Assembly: GCF_034313965.1 (NCBI RefSeq)
Contig: NZ_JAVIWQ010000002.1
Coordinates: 2,666,001 to 2,730,000, forward strand
DNA length: 64,000 bases
Direction: 5' to 3'
Source of the DNA: Herbaspirillum sp. RTI4
Lineage (GTDB): Bacteria > Pseudomonadota > Gammaproteobacteria > Burkholderiales > Burkholderiaceae_D
Shown: positions 1 to 9,383 of the stretch, piece by piece
Layout of the letters: the number at the start of each line of letters is the position of its first letter
Position numbering within the stretch: position 1 is the stretch's first letter
Notes under the pieces: model-generated
What the model was told of the DNA's origin: nothing
The model's input: only the letters and a program-made list of their open reading frames with translations
Databases searched by the model: none
Made by a program: the position numbers and the translations under genes

Positions 1-3000
1 GGCGTGCCATCACTTCCAAAATAACGACGCGTCAGTTTGATGTCCCCTCCCGCAGGCGGATTTTTCTTTGGATAGCCGCTATTGCGGACCTGGACATAGA
101 GTCGGCTCGGAGAAGTATTGTTAATTTGTATGCCGCCGTTGAGTTCGGCATACGTGATTCCTGGGTAAAGATGACCGTTTCCCTTCAGTTCACGTATCTT
201 GCCGCCGGCATCAAGCTGCGCACTCCAGGAACTGGCCGGTGTTGCCTCCATTCCCCGCGCCGCCAGAAATAAAGCCAGCTGATCTTGCGTGGACAAGCCG
301 CGCCCCTCTTTCATCAGTGCTGCGATACGACCCACCAGCCGACTGGCATTAGGTGCATCTGGCTTATGCTTCAATAACAGCGCATACGATAAGGCTGCAT
401 CACGCAGATCGCTGCCGTAATCGTGACTCCAGGCGCTATTGTTACGCGGCTTGTCGATGCCTTCCGCGATGGCTGTTTTAGAGCGCGCGGTATCGCCCAT
501 CAATTGCAATGCGATGCCAAGCTCGATCAGGGACAAGCCGCTAGTGGCGTTGGCACGTACCTCATACAACTGCCGCAGCGAGGCCAGAGGTGCCTGACGG
601 TCCTGCGCCAAGACATACGCGCCATGCGTGAGCCCGGAAAAACTGTTGTTGCGACCTGCCCATATCTTTTCCCAGCGCTGACCAGCGTCATTGACTGGCT
701 GCTTGATATGAAGCGAAGCGATACCGACCGGGAGTTGCTTGCTCAGAAATTCACTTGCCTTGCGATACATGGCGTCAGGAACTTCAAACCCATTGCTGCG
801 CGCATCCTGCAAGAATCGGGTTGTGTAAGCCGAAAGCCAGTATTCATAAGCGGAAGCGTCGCCCCACAAGCTGAACCCGCCATTGGGCGCTTGTCGCGTA
901 GCCAGACGTGCTATGGATTTTTCGATGATGGCAAGTCGTTGTTCTCGGCTAAAGGGTTTCAAGCCGTAACGACGGGCAGTTTGCTCATCAATAAACACAT
1001 GCGGATAACTGGTGCTGATCGTTTGTTCCGTGCAGCCATAAGGATAGACAAGTAAATCGCTGATGGCGCTTCGTATATCCAAAGGCGTGCGGTCAGTGAT
1101 CATTATTTCCGCTGATTCGGACCCGGGATACCATTCGGACGACTCCGCCGCAGTCTTAAGTTGCACGCTGGCACCTGGGTCAACGATGTGCAATGCCGTG
1201 ATATTTTGTGGAGCAGTCGGCGCCTCTACCTGCAATTTGAACTGGCGATCCACACTCAGATTCTGCCCTGCCACCTGGACTCGTATTGTGTTTAATTGCG
1301 GCGCACCGCTTGCAGTCAGACGAAAGCGCAGCGTAGTTTTCCCCTGATTTGCGAGCGACAATTCCCGCTCCGCCTCCTGCAATTGCAAGCCACGCTCACC
1401 GCTGAGCCTGATTTTCAATTGCTGATTCGAGCCTGACATATTGTGCAGATCCAGGGCCAGCGTCGCGCTATCGCCAAGGTTGACGAATCGAGGCGTCGCC
1501 AATTCCACAATTAAAGGAGCGGCGACGGTCATTTCACGTTCCGCAGAGCCGAACCGGTCGGCACTGGAAACGACTGCCATCAATCGCAGCTTGCCATTAA
1601 AGTCGGGCAAAGGGAGTGCGATATCCGCTTCGCCATTGGCGTTCAATGCAACCGGTCCAGAAAAAAGATCAAGCAGTTTGACTTTTTGCGGCAAGCCCTT
1701 GGTTGGGACCATGGTGCTGGCATCACCACCAAATTTCAGCGTCCCTTTTTTTCCTGCCATTTTTTCAATCAGCCGACCGTAAATATCATGCAGATCGGCG
1801 CCATAGCGCAATTGACCGAAAAAATAGGCATAGGGATCGGGCGAGATGAAATTAGTGATGTTCAAAATACCCGTATCCACCGCAGAAACTGTCACCATCG
1901 CATTTTTGCCGCGGGCCGCCGGAACTTTTACTTTTATCTTGACGGTCGTTTCCGGGCGTACTTTTTCAGGGGCATCGATTTGCACGTCGAATTTTCGGTC
2001 GCTACGATCGAGCGGCAAATGAATCAGTCCCAGCGCCCGAGCCGGAGTAACGCGGTCATCGCCGGTACGCAGCACCATCACATTCACATACATATCTTGC
2101 CGACGCCAGGACGGATCAAGTTTCAGGTTGATGGTTTCTTCTTCATCGCCAATGCTGAGACGTTTCATCATCAACATCTTGTCGCCCTCTATCGACACAA
2201 TGGCTTGCCCCTTGTGCGGTGAGTGGATACTCAAACGCACGGTGTCGCCATCCCGATACATGGGTTTATCGAGTTTCAATGTCACCAGATCGGGGCGATT
2301 GCCCTGTTGTTCACTTTGCTGCGCATTCCAGCCGGCGTAGAAATGGTAGCTTGCCAAGGCTGGACTGGCAGGGTCAGTGATCTCAACACGGTAGCGGCCG
2401 TATTTGACGGGCAGCTTCAGCTGAGATTTTCCGTTAGCCTCGGTATCGAATGTGAAGGTATGGATCAACTCATTGCCATCCGTATAGCCTGAGTGCCAGC
2501 CATGCTGATCGTCGAAACGCCAGTAATAATCCCTATCCTCGCGGTAAAGTCGCACCTGCAAGCCTTTGCCCGGCACAGGGTTTCCCAGGCGATTCACGCG
2601 AACAACTTCAAACTCCGTGAGCGAATCTGCATTGGCGTAAGTGCCATTGAATTTAGGCCGTACACCGATGAGTGTGTCGCCGGGCCATACGGTGCGCTCT
2701 ATGCTGCGGATAACCGGACGTCCGCCAGTCTCAAGCAAACTCAGCGTGGCATATATCCTGATCGGCGAATGCGCTGTAAGCGCGGCATCGGTGTCAATAT
2801 TTATCCTGGCATGTCCTTTACCGTCCAGAAATTGCTCTTCGATTTGTTCACGTTTTTTCAGTTTCTCGTCTTGTTCATTGCCAAAAACGAAGCCGGGAAA
2901 TTTTTTATCAAATGGATTTAAATTACGGGCGTACTCAATCACACCCAGAAGCTTATTGCCTGATGCCGGAGCGCCATACAAATAATTCCCCTGCACTTCG

Positions 3001-4661
3001 ACGTTAAAATTTTGTTTTACGTTGAGTAGGGCTTGCGGGCTGCTGAGATCCAGTTTCATCCTTTCCGGCATGAATTCTTCGACGGCGAAAGAATAAACAC
3101 TGCTGGCTTGCTTTTCAGCGGGATCATGGCGTACTTCAAGCTGCCAGGTTCCTGTTGGCGCGTCTGGGGGTAACTCAAGGCGTTGGCGATAATAGCCGAG
3201 GTAAGCTGGATCCGGCTTCCAGTTGGAAAGAAATTGTTTATTGCCATCCGGCCGCCGAAGAATCGCCTGTATTGGCTGAGAAGCAATGGCCTTGCCATCC
3301 GCGTCGCGCGCCAGCACCGACATATCGAATGCCTCACCGGGTCGATATAAATTCCGACCGCTATAAGCAAATAATCGCGTTGCTTTATACGCATTCCCGC
3401 CAATGCTGTACTCTGACAAATCAAGTGCAGGCTCCTTCAATGCCAGCATAGAAAGATGCTCACCTTTTCTGGCCAAAACGATTTTAGCTTCAGTCGGGAT
3501 AGTGGAAAAATTAGCGCGACCATCCCCATCCGTTTCACCGTGCGCAAGAACCTTTCCTTGCCGATCGACCCAGGAAATTTGTACGCCTGAAATCGCCTTG
3601 CCATTTGAAAGAGAGCTCACCAGTGCGTCGGCACTAGCGGGAAACATGCGCAATGAAAGACCGATATCGGATACATAAAAATACGTGGTCTGATATTCAG
3701 AACCGAATCTGCCTGGCTGGCTCATGATCGCGATGTAAATTCCCGGCTCTTTCAATTCCTTGACGTCTTCCACCGGCAGAAAAGTAACGCTTTGCTTATT
3801 AGTTTTTTGCTCAGTCAAAAATCGTCCCTGATAGACGCTGTCGGAAAGCTTGTGCAATGAATCGAGTTCCCATCGGCTCAGTAATCCTCGCAATGTGCGA
3901 CTACGTAGCTCAGGTTCGGAGTCATCATCGCCGCGCTCTTGATCGCCGTCTTCATTGTCTGAATCAGCCGACTGTGCAGACTGTGCTGTCTTGCGGCGCT
4001 CTGCTATGACCATATCCAGAAAACGCGGTAACTGATCCGGCCGCACGCGCATGAACTGAACATCGACTTCCGGTACGTTAACCGTGACGACAGGCAAGCC
4101 GCCATTTTGTTTGGCCGGCAAAACCATGCCATTGCTGGCGAAATAATAAGCCGGTGAAATTTCCGCCGTTAAAATTGAGAATCGACTCTCACTCGCAAGT
4201 TTTTTCATGGATGCAGACGTCAGTGCATCACTCACTTGGACGACATAACGGGTCTGCGGTTTGATGTGCGGAAAATACAAGAGACGTGGATTGTCCCCCA
4301 CCACCCAGGCACCATTGACGGCCTGACCTCCGGCAATAGAAATTGGCTCTGAGTCCTTACCCATGCCGACCTTTTCCAGTTTCTTTTCATCACCGTTCGC
4401 GCCCGCCATTTTCTCTGGCATCTGAAAAACCTGAATCAGTTTTTGATAATCGCGTTTGGGGTCTAGCGGCTGAGAAAACGTCAGGACTAAAGCGGGAGAG
4501 CCATCCAAATTTCTGTCGGCGGCATCGATCACTTCAAAGGGCGCATTAGTGTCTGTGGCACGAGAAAGATCATCTGTCTTTTTGGTACACGCAGACAAGA
4601 AAAAAAAGAGGAATGCACTGAGTATGGCTGCAACAAAGCTTGATCTGAAGATAGCACGCAT
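1..4661 (-). CDS. Alpha-2-macroglobulin family lipoprotein, 3' end beyond window
   Basis: Bacterial alpha-2-macroglobulins are large periplasmic protease traps, usually anchored to a membrane by a lipid. Reading the minus strand from ATG at 4661 gives an open frame to the window edge (about 1,553 residues; the E. coli YfhM type is about 1,650, so roughly 100 are missing). The N-terminus is a lipoprotein signal with lipobox L-S-A-C, lipidated Cys at residue 25. At residues 1210-1213 the frame reads C-T-E-Q in the context YGCTEQT, the internal thioester motif of this family, so it should be a thioester-active form. The gene lies 164 bases after clpV on the same strand and may be read from the T6SS transcript. 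Family assignment is firm; the link to T6SS is inference from position only. Confidence 0.88.
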   Translation of the reverse strand, partial: MRAIFRSSFVAAILSAFLFFFLSACTKKTDDLSRATDTNAPFEVIDAADRNLDGSPALVLTFSQPLDPKRDYQKLIQVFQMPEKMAGANGDEKKLEKVGMGKDSEPISIAGGQAVNGAWVVGDNPRLLYFPHIKPQTRYVVQVSDALTSASMKKLASESRFSILTAEISPAYYFASNGMVLPAKQNGGLPVVTVNVPEVDVQFMRVRPDQLPRFLDMVIAERRKTAQSAQSADSDNEDGDQERGDDDSEPELRSRTLRGLLSRWELDSLHKLSDSVYQGRFLTEQKTNKQSVTFLPVEDVKELKEPGIYIAIMSQPGRFGSEYQTTYFYVSDIGLSLRMFPASADALVSSLSNGKAISGVQISWVDRQGKVLAHGETDGDGRANFSTIPTEAKIVLARKGEHLSMLALKEPALDLSEYSIGGNAYKATRLFAYSGRNLYRPGEAFDMSVLARDADGKAIASQPIQAILRRPDGNKQFLSNWKPDPAYLGYYRQRLELPPDAPTGTWQLEVRHDPAEKQASSVYSFAVEEFMPERMKLDLSSPQALLNVKQNFNVEVQGNYLYGAPASGNKLLGVIEYARNLNPFDKKFPGFVFGNEQDEKLKKREQIEEQFLDGKGHARINIDTDAALTAHSPIRIYATLSLLETGGRPVIRSIERTVWPGDTLIGVRPKFNGTYANADSLTEFEVVRVNRLGNPVPGKGLQVRLYREDRDYYWRFDDQHGWHSGYTDGNELIHTFTFDTEANGKSQLKLPVKYGRYRVEITDPASPALASYHFYAGWNAQQSEQQGNRPDLVTLKLDKPMYRDGDTVRLSIHSPHKGQAIVSIEGDKMLMMKRLSIGDEEETINLKLDPSWRRQDMYVNVMVLRTGDDRVTPARALGLIHLPLDRSDRKFDVQIDAPEKVRPETTVKIKVKVPAARGKNAMVTVSAVDTGILNITNFISPDPYAYFFGQLRYGADLHDIYGRLIEKMAGKKGTLKFGGDASTMVPTKGLPQKVKLLDLFSGPVALNANGEADIALPLPDFNGKLRLMAVVSSADRFGSAEREMTVAAPLIVELATPRFVNLGDSATLALDLHNMSGSNQQLKIRLSGERGLQLQEAERELSLANQGKTTLRFRLTASGAPQLNTIRVQVAGQNLSVDRQFKLQVEAPTAPQNITALHIVDPGASVQLKTAAESSEWYPGSESAEIMITDRTPLDIRSAISDLLVYPYGCTEQTISTSYPHVFIDEQTARRYGLKPFSREQRLAIIEKSIARLATRQAPNGGFSLWGDASAYEYWLSAYTTRFLQDARSNGFEVPDAMYRKASEFLSKQLPVGIASLHIKQPVNDAGQRWEKIWAGRNNSFSGLTHGAYVLAQDRQAPLASLRQLYEVRANATSGLSLIELGIALQLMGDTARSKTAIAEGIDKPRNNSAWSHDYGSDLRDAALSYALLLKHKPDAPNASRLVGRIAALMKEGRGLSTQDQLALFLAARGMEATPASSWSAQLDAGGKIRELKGNGHLYPGITYAELNGGIQINNTSPSRLYVQVRNSGYPKKNPPAGGDIKLTRRYFGSDGT

Positions 4662-4749
4662 ACGCGACTTTCGGATAAAGGTGGAATGGGCAAATACCAA
4701 AAGAAAAAAGTGCATTGAAGTTATGAGAATTCAATGCGCTGTTGTTCAA

Positions 4750-4769
4750 GATTCCCACTTGCGGGAATC
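4750..4769 (-). terminator. Hairpin between clpV and alpha-2-macroglobulin gene
   Basis: A 7-bp inverted repeat (GATTCCC/GGGAATC, 6-base loop) lies in the 164-base gap between the two genes. On the minus strand it is not followed by a clear T-run, so it is at best a weak terminator or an attenuating or processing hairpin. Confidence 0.3.
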
Positions 4770-4825
4770 CTTGTAAAGCAAATAAACAGAAAGGAAAAAA
4801 AATGGTACGGCAATTCATTACAGAA

Positions 4826-7507
4826 CTATTTGATCGCGTATTTGAATTGACCAATCTTGTTTGCCGTCACTTTTATTTTGGCAACACTGCGCTCTTCTGC
4901 CATCCCTGAAAGAATCGATCCGGCCATCTCTGGCAGGAGGCTGCCATTCAAAATGTGATCCACATTGCGTGCGCCCGAATCAACTTCAATGCAGCGTGAC
5001 AACACCGCATCGACCAGCGTCTTGTCATAACTGAATTCCGTTCCGTGATTTTCGACAATACGTTTTTTAATACGCGCAAGTTTCAAATGGATAATGTCAG
5101 TCAGCACCGCATCTGAAATCGGGTAATAGGGAACCACTTTCATACGACCGAGAAATGCGGGCTTGAATACTTTCATCAGATGAGGTCGTATCGCAGCCTC
5201 AAGCACATCGATTGCAGGCAAATCCTTATCGGTCTTATTCAGACAGTTTTGCATGATCAGACCCGACGCTACGTTACTGGTGAGAATGATGAGGGTATTT
5301 CGGAAATCAATTTCTCGACCTTCCGCGTCATCAAGAACCCCCTTATCGAATACCTGAAAAAATAACTCCAGCACATCGGGATGCGCTTTTTCTACTTCAT
5401 CCAACAGCACTACGCTGTAGGGTTGACGCCGTACCGCTTCGGTCAGCACGCCGCCTTCGCCATAACCCACATAGCCTGGTGGAGAACCTTTGAGTCCCGA
5501 TACGCTGTGCGCCTCCTGATATTCACTCATATTGATGGTGATCAGTTTGCGTTCGCCGCCATACAGCGCATCTGCCAGCGCGAGTGCGGTCTCGGTTTTG
5601 CCAACGCCCGATGGACCGGCAAAAAGGAAAACCCCTTGCGGCTTGTTCGGATCATCCAGATTGGCACGTGCTGTGCGTATGCGTTGCGATATGGCTTCAA
5701 TCGCATGGGGCTGACCAAGAACACGTTCCCCGATCAAGGCGTTAAGATTCATCACCGTCTTGATATCATCTCTCACCATTTTCCCCAACGGGATCCCGGT
5801 CCAGGCGGCAACGATGGCAGCCACCACTGCACCATCGACCTGAACCGGCACTAAAGGTGATTCCCCTTGCAAGGTCCTGAGTTCCTCCAGATATTTGCGC
5901 AGTGTTTTAGCAAGTTTGCTATCGGTGGACGACCGCTTGCCAGTTGAAATATCTGTAGCGGCACGCTGTTCCAGATCAGTACGGGCGCTCTGTATTTTTA
6001 CGTTAAGTGCCTGTTCTTGTTCCCAGCGGAGACGATATTGAGCAAGCTCCAAAGCTAAATCAGTGAGCAAGCTCTGCAATTCCGACAGGCGCGCTCCATG
6101 TTGATTTCCAACACATTCCTCACGCTCCAACGAATGTAATTCGGCCTTCAATCGCGCTTCTTTTTTGATCAAATCGTCGATCAAAGCAGGCGTCGCGCTC
6201 TGCCCTAGCGCGACCCTTGCGCAGGCAGTATCAAGAATGCTGATGGCTTTATCTGGTAGCTGACGACCGCTGATATAACGATGAGATAACCGTACCGCCT
6301 CGGTAATCGCATCGTCGAAAATACGAACATGAAAATGCTTTTCCATCAGAGAAGCCATACCGCGCAACATAGCGCATGCCAACTCTTCGCTGGGCTCTTC
6401 CACTTTAACGACCTGAAATCGACGTGCTAGCGCAGCATCTTTTTCAAAATATTTTTTGTATTCACTCCATGTCGTCGCGGCAATCGTACGAAGTTCGCCC
6501 CGTGCGAGCGCCGGCTTGAGTAAATTCGCCGCATCGTTTTGACCCGCCTGCCCTCCGGCACCGATCATGGTGTGCGCCTCATCGATAAAAAGGATAATGG
6601 GTGTCGGATTTTTTCTTACTTCATCGATGATACTTTTAAGACGATTCTCGAATTCGCCCTTGACGCTGGCACCAGCCTGCAGCAATCCCATGTCCAGTGA
6701 ATAGAGTTCAACTCCCTGCAATACCTCAGGCACATCCTTCTCAATAATACGTAACGCCAGACCTTCTGCCACCGCCGTTTTCCCAACGCCCGGCTCGCCG
6801 GTCAGTATCGGATTGTTTTGACGGCGGCGCATCAGGATATCCATAACCTGCCGGATTTCATTATCACGTCCGATGACCGGATCGATTTTTCCATCTCTGG
6901 CGCGCTGTGTCAGATGGGTGCTAAATTTATCCAGCGCGACTGTCTTCGACAAACCCGCTTGCGAACTGGCATCGTGGCAATTGCGCTCAGCCGTTCCATC
7001 AGACTCAATCGCATTTTGTTGTGAAAAACTATTTTCTTGCGAATCAATACACCATCGTTCGGCGTCGTGTTTAATCACGTTCTGATCGAATTTTTTAAAT
7101 TGACTTGATGCTCGATAAGCCAGTTGCGCAAGATCTGGTTTTGACAACAAAGCCAACAACAAATGGCTGCTGCGAATCGGCGCAGAGGCGTGCTCCAGCG
7201 AAGCAATTAACCACGCATGCTCAAACAGCGTCGGAAGATGTGGAGAAAATACCGGGGTACGGGTATTGCCGGTTTTAAAGCGCGCAATTTCACTCCGAAG
7301 ATCGTTTTCCAGTACCGAAATAGGGATGCCGCAATGTTGGGAAATCAGCGCGAAATCACATTGCGGCTGTTCAAGCAAAGCGAGAAATAGATGTTCTAAG
7401 TCGACTTCATAGTGTCCGCTTGCTACACAGATATTGGCGGCTCGCTCTGCAGCGACACGAATAGTGTCGTTCAGTTTATTAATCAATGTTTTGAGATTGT
7501 TGTACAT
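4826..7507 (-). CDS. tssH: T6SS sheath-disassembly ATPase ClpV/TssH
   Basis: ClpV is the AAA+ ATPase that unfolds and recycles the contracted TssB/TssC sheath in the cytoplasm. The 893-residue product has a Clp N-domain (about 1-150). The first AAA module has Walker A GEPGVGKT at 237-244 and Walker B ending in FIDEAH near 312. A coiled-coil middle region spans about 440-550, and the second module has Walker A GPSGVGKT at 631-638. This is the normal length and order for TssH. It is the last core gene of the minus-strand arm, 274 bases after the DUF3304-like lipoprotein gene. No strong Shine-Dalgarno sequence precedes the ATG, but the N-terminus fits the family. Confidence 0.96.
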   Translation of the reverse strand: MYNNLKTLINKLNDTIRVAAERAANICVASGHYEVDLEHLFLALLEQPQCDFALISQHCGIPISVLENDLRSEIARFKTGNTRTPVFSPHLPTLFEHAWLIASLEHASAPIRSSHLLLALLSKPDLAQLAYRASSQFKKFDQNVIKHDAERWCIDSQENSFSQQNAIESDGTAERNCHDASSQAGLSKTVALDKFSTHLTQRARDGKIDPVIGRDNEIRQVMDILMRRRQNNPILTGEPGVGKTAVAEGLALRIIEKDVPEVLQGVELYSLDMGLLQAGASVKGEFENRLKSIIDEVRKNPTPIILFIDEAHTMIGAGGQAGQNDAANLLKPALARGELRTIAATTWSEYKKYFEKDAALARRFQVVKVEEPSEELACAMLRGMASLMEKHFHVRIFDDAITEAVRLSHRYISGRQLPDKAISILDTACARVALGQSATPALIDDLIKKEARLKAELHSLEREECVGNQHGARLSELQSLLTDLALELAQYRLRWEQEQALNVKIQSARTDLEQRAATDISTGKRSSTDSKLAKTLRKYLEELRTLQGESPLVPVQVDGAVVAAIVAAWTGIPLGKMVRDDIKTVMNLNALIGERVLGQPHAIEAISQRIRTARANLDDPNKPQGVFLFAGPSGVGKTETALALADALYGGERKLITINMSEYQEAHSVSGLKGSPPGYVGYGEGGVLTEAVRRQPYSVVLLDEVEKAHPDVLELFFQVFDKGVLDDAEGREIDFRNTLIILTSNVASGLIMQNCLNKTDKDLPAIDVLEAAIRPHLMKVFKPAFLGRMKVVPYYPISDAVLTDIIHLKLARIKKRIVENHGTEFSYDKTLVDAVLSRCIEVDSGARNVDHILNGSLLPEMAGSILSGMAEERSVAKIKVTANKIGQFKYAIK

Positions 7508-7781
7508 GGAAATATTTATTGCTTGGGCTTGATCGAAATCCCGCTTACCGCTTTCCAGGGGCAGATCCGGTAGTGGAGATTTTTCATATGGAGATGACTA
7601 TGCGACATCAAATCTGCAAAAAAGTAGATCGCAAATAGGTTATTTAAAACGGAGTGCTTTCAGTAGCAAGGAACGCATCCAATACGAGGAGTGATTTAAG
7701 GACCGTAGTAATTTATGCCATCAAGCACAGGGCCATTCTTAACCAGGTGTATGAAATTACTCACCACAACGCATTAGATAT

Positions 7782-8234
7782 TTATTCCACTTCTTCATTT
7801 TTCCGACAACGGTCTTCATGCCCATCAAAATGGTGCTCGATTCTGGCAATGACTTTTGCATTTCCCGTGGCATCGACATGCACCTCAAGCAAATTATCCT
7901 GATCAGGCAGGACCACACCAGCAATCGGAATAGTGACTTTGTATAAAGGTTTTTTTAAATTATTGGCATCGTCGATGTTCATATTCCATTTGACGCTCAC
8001 CGGTTGATCCGGTGCCAGACGACTACAACAGACGATGCCGCTTGAACCGTAAGGCAGAGTTCCTCCTCCTGCATAATGGTCATTCAAATAAACCTGGCTA
8101 ACTGGCAGATCAGAATCATTGCAAACGAAGGTACTGACCAATACTTTTTCTTCCGATGGGGACGGCTTACAAGCACAGAGACACACTGTCATTAGCAAAA
8201 TAAATACTCGGAAATACTTTTGGCTCTTCATCAT
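7782..8234 (-). CDS. DUF3304-like lipoprotein in T6SS operon
   Basis: A 150-residue predicted lipoprotein: signal peptide with lipobox L-C-A-C and lipidated Cys at residue 22. The mature part has a glycine-rich stretch (AGGGTLPYGSSG), a double cysteine in IVCCS and a V-x-V-K-W strand, the pattern I associate with DUF3304. Such lipoproteins are often found beside T6SS effector genes, where an immunity role has been suggested. Here it sits between tssG and clpV with no recognisable effector beside it. It should reach the periplasmic face of a membrane. Function is unknown; the family call rests on pattern recall only. Confidence 0.6.
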   Translation of the reverse strand: MMKSQKYFRVFILLMTVCLCACKPSPSEEKVLVSTFVCNDSDLPVSQVYLNDHYAGGGTLPYGSSGIVCCSRLAPDQPVSVKWNMNIDDANNLKKPLYKVTIPIAGVVLPDQDNLLEVHVDATGNAKVIARIEHHFDGHEDRCRKNEEVE

Positions 8235-8300
8235 CGTTGCTCATCCTGCAATAAACCCTGCAATATCCGGGAGAGACAGAAGAACTCCATAAGCGCCACC

Positions 8301-9383
8301 TTAAATGGCATGGATTTCATAACGGACATCCGTCCGGTCCGCTTGCGCAGGAGTACTTACGAGAAAAGTGTCCCAACCAAGCCGCCCTCCCTCTCCTTCA
8401 GAAGAGAGATGAATTCCCTGGACTTCCTTCGCACTAAGAATCAGTCGGATTTCATATTCCAGAATGCAGGCACTAAACATGGTGATGATCTTTTTTAGAC
8501 TCCGCGCGGCCGATCCCCCTGGTAAAAAACTGATGAATTGTTTGCGCATAAGTGGGCCTATATGCATGCGTAAACGTAAATTCCGTTGCCACACTCTGGC
8601 ACCAACCATCGCCACATGACCAAGTGTCGCGTTAGTAATGCCCAGTGATGTTTGCTGATCGTCAGGGACCATGTACCAATGACCGACAAATTGCTCAACT
8701 TCAATAGTGGCGTCGAAATATTCGCGAAGCACCTGCTGCAAATACGCTGCCGAAGGTGGGCGATGTCTTATCGCCGTAGAAAAATACGCGATCGATTCCT
8801 CGGATAAATCACCATCCTCTTCGCGAAACCGCTCTCTTAATGCATTCGAACCCATCCCCGACAACGACAACAACAACGCTAAAAAGCTGTCCTTGCCATC
8901 AACCCGATATTGAAACTCCAGACGATATTTTCGCCATGCCTTAAAAAAAAGAGTCACTCCCCTAGATGAAAATACATCCAGAAATGCACGCGGTCCGGCA
9001 TCTTTTTCCAACAATTGATGCCGAGAAATTCGCTCTGTGTAATGCGCCGGCAATGTTCCATTGCTGCCCAAAAACCCGATGAATGGCGTTGTCAGTGAAA
9101 TACTTTCAAGGTTTCTTTTTTGTATTAAAAGAGAAACAGATTCGGCAGAGTTAGCCGGCAATTCCGGGCTTATTGCTATCGATTCAATTTCACTGGCAGG
9201 AAAGCTAAGAGAAATAGAATTTTGAAATTTAATGCAATCAGCAATGGCTTCGTCATTGACCACACCATTTCGTCTGAGCCATAGTTCAAGCAACATGACT
9301 GCCTGAAAAAACTGAAAGCGGTGCGGTGCTTCCAGAAACCGCTGGATTACACTAGATGCGAATCGCCGCTGCGTGGTAAACAT
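8301..9383 (-). CDS. tssG: T6SS baseplate protein TssG (ImpH/VasB)
   Basis: TssG forms the cytoplasmic baseplate wedge with TssF, TssE and TssK. The 360-residue product starts with the family signature around RRFASSVIQRFLEAPHRF and FFQAVMLLELWLRR, and has the usual length. Its start lies inside the last 37 bases of tssF, indicating translational coupling within the tssE-F-G block. The next gene, for a lipoprotein, follows after 66 bases. Confidence 0.95.
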   Translation of the reverse strand: MFTTQRRFASSVIQRFLEAPHRFQFFQAVMLLELWLRRNGVVNDEAIADCIKFQNSISLSFPASEIESIAISPELPANSAESVSLLIQKRNLESISLTTPFIGFLGSNGTLPAHYTERISRHQLLEKDAGPRAFLDVFSSRGVTLFFKAWRKYRLEFQYRVDGKDSFLALLLSLSGMGSNALRERFREEDGDLSEESIAYFSTAIRHRPPSAAYLQQVLREYFDATIEVEQFVGHWYMVPDDQQTSLGITNATLGHVAMVGARVWQRNLRLRMHIGPLMRKQFISFLPGGSAARSLKKIITMFSACILEYEIRLILSAKEVQGIHLSSEGEGGRLGWDTFLVSTPAQADRTDVRYEIHAI

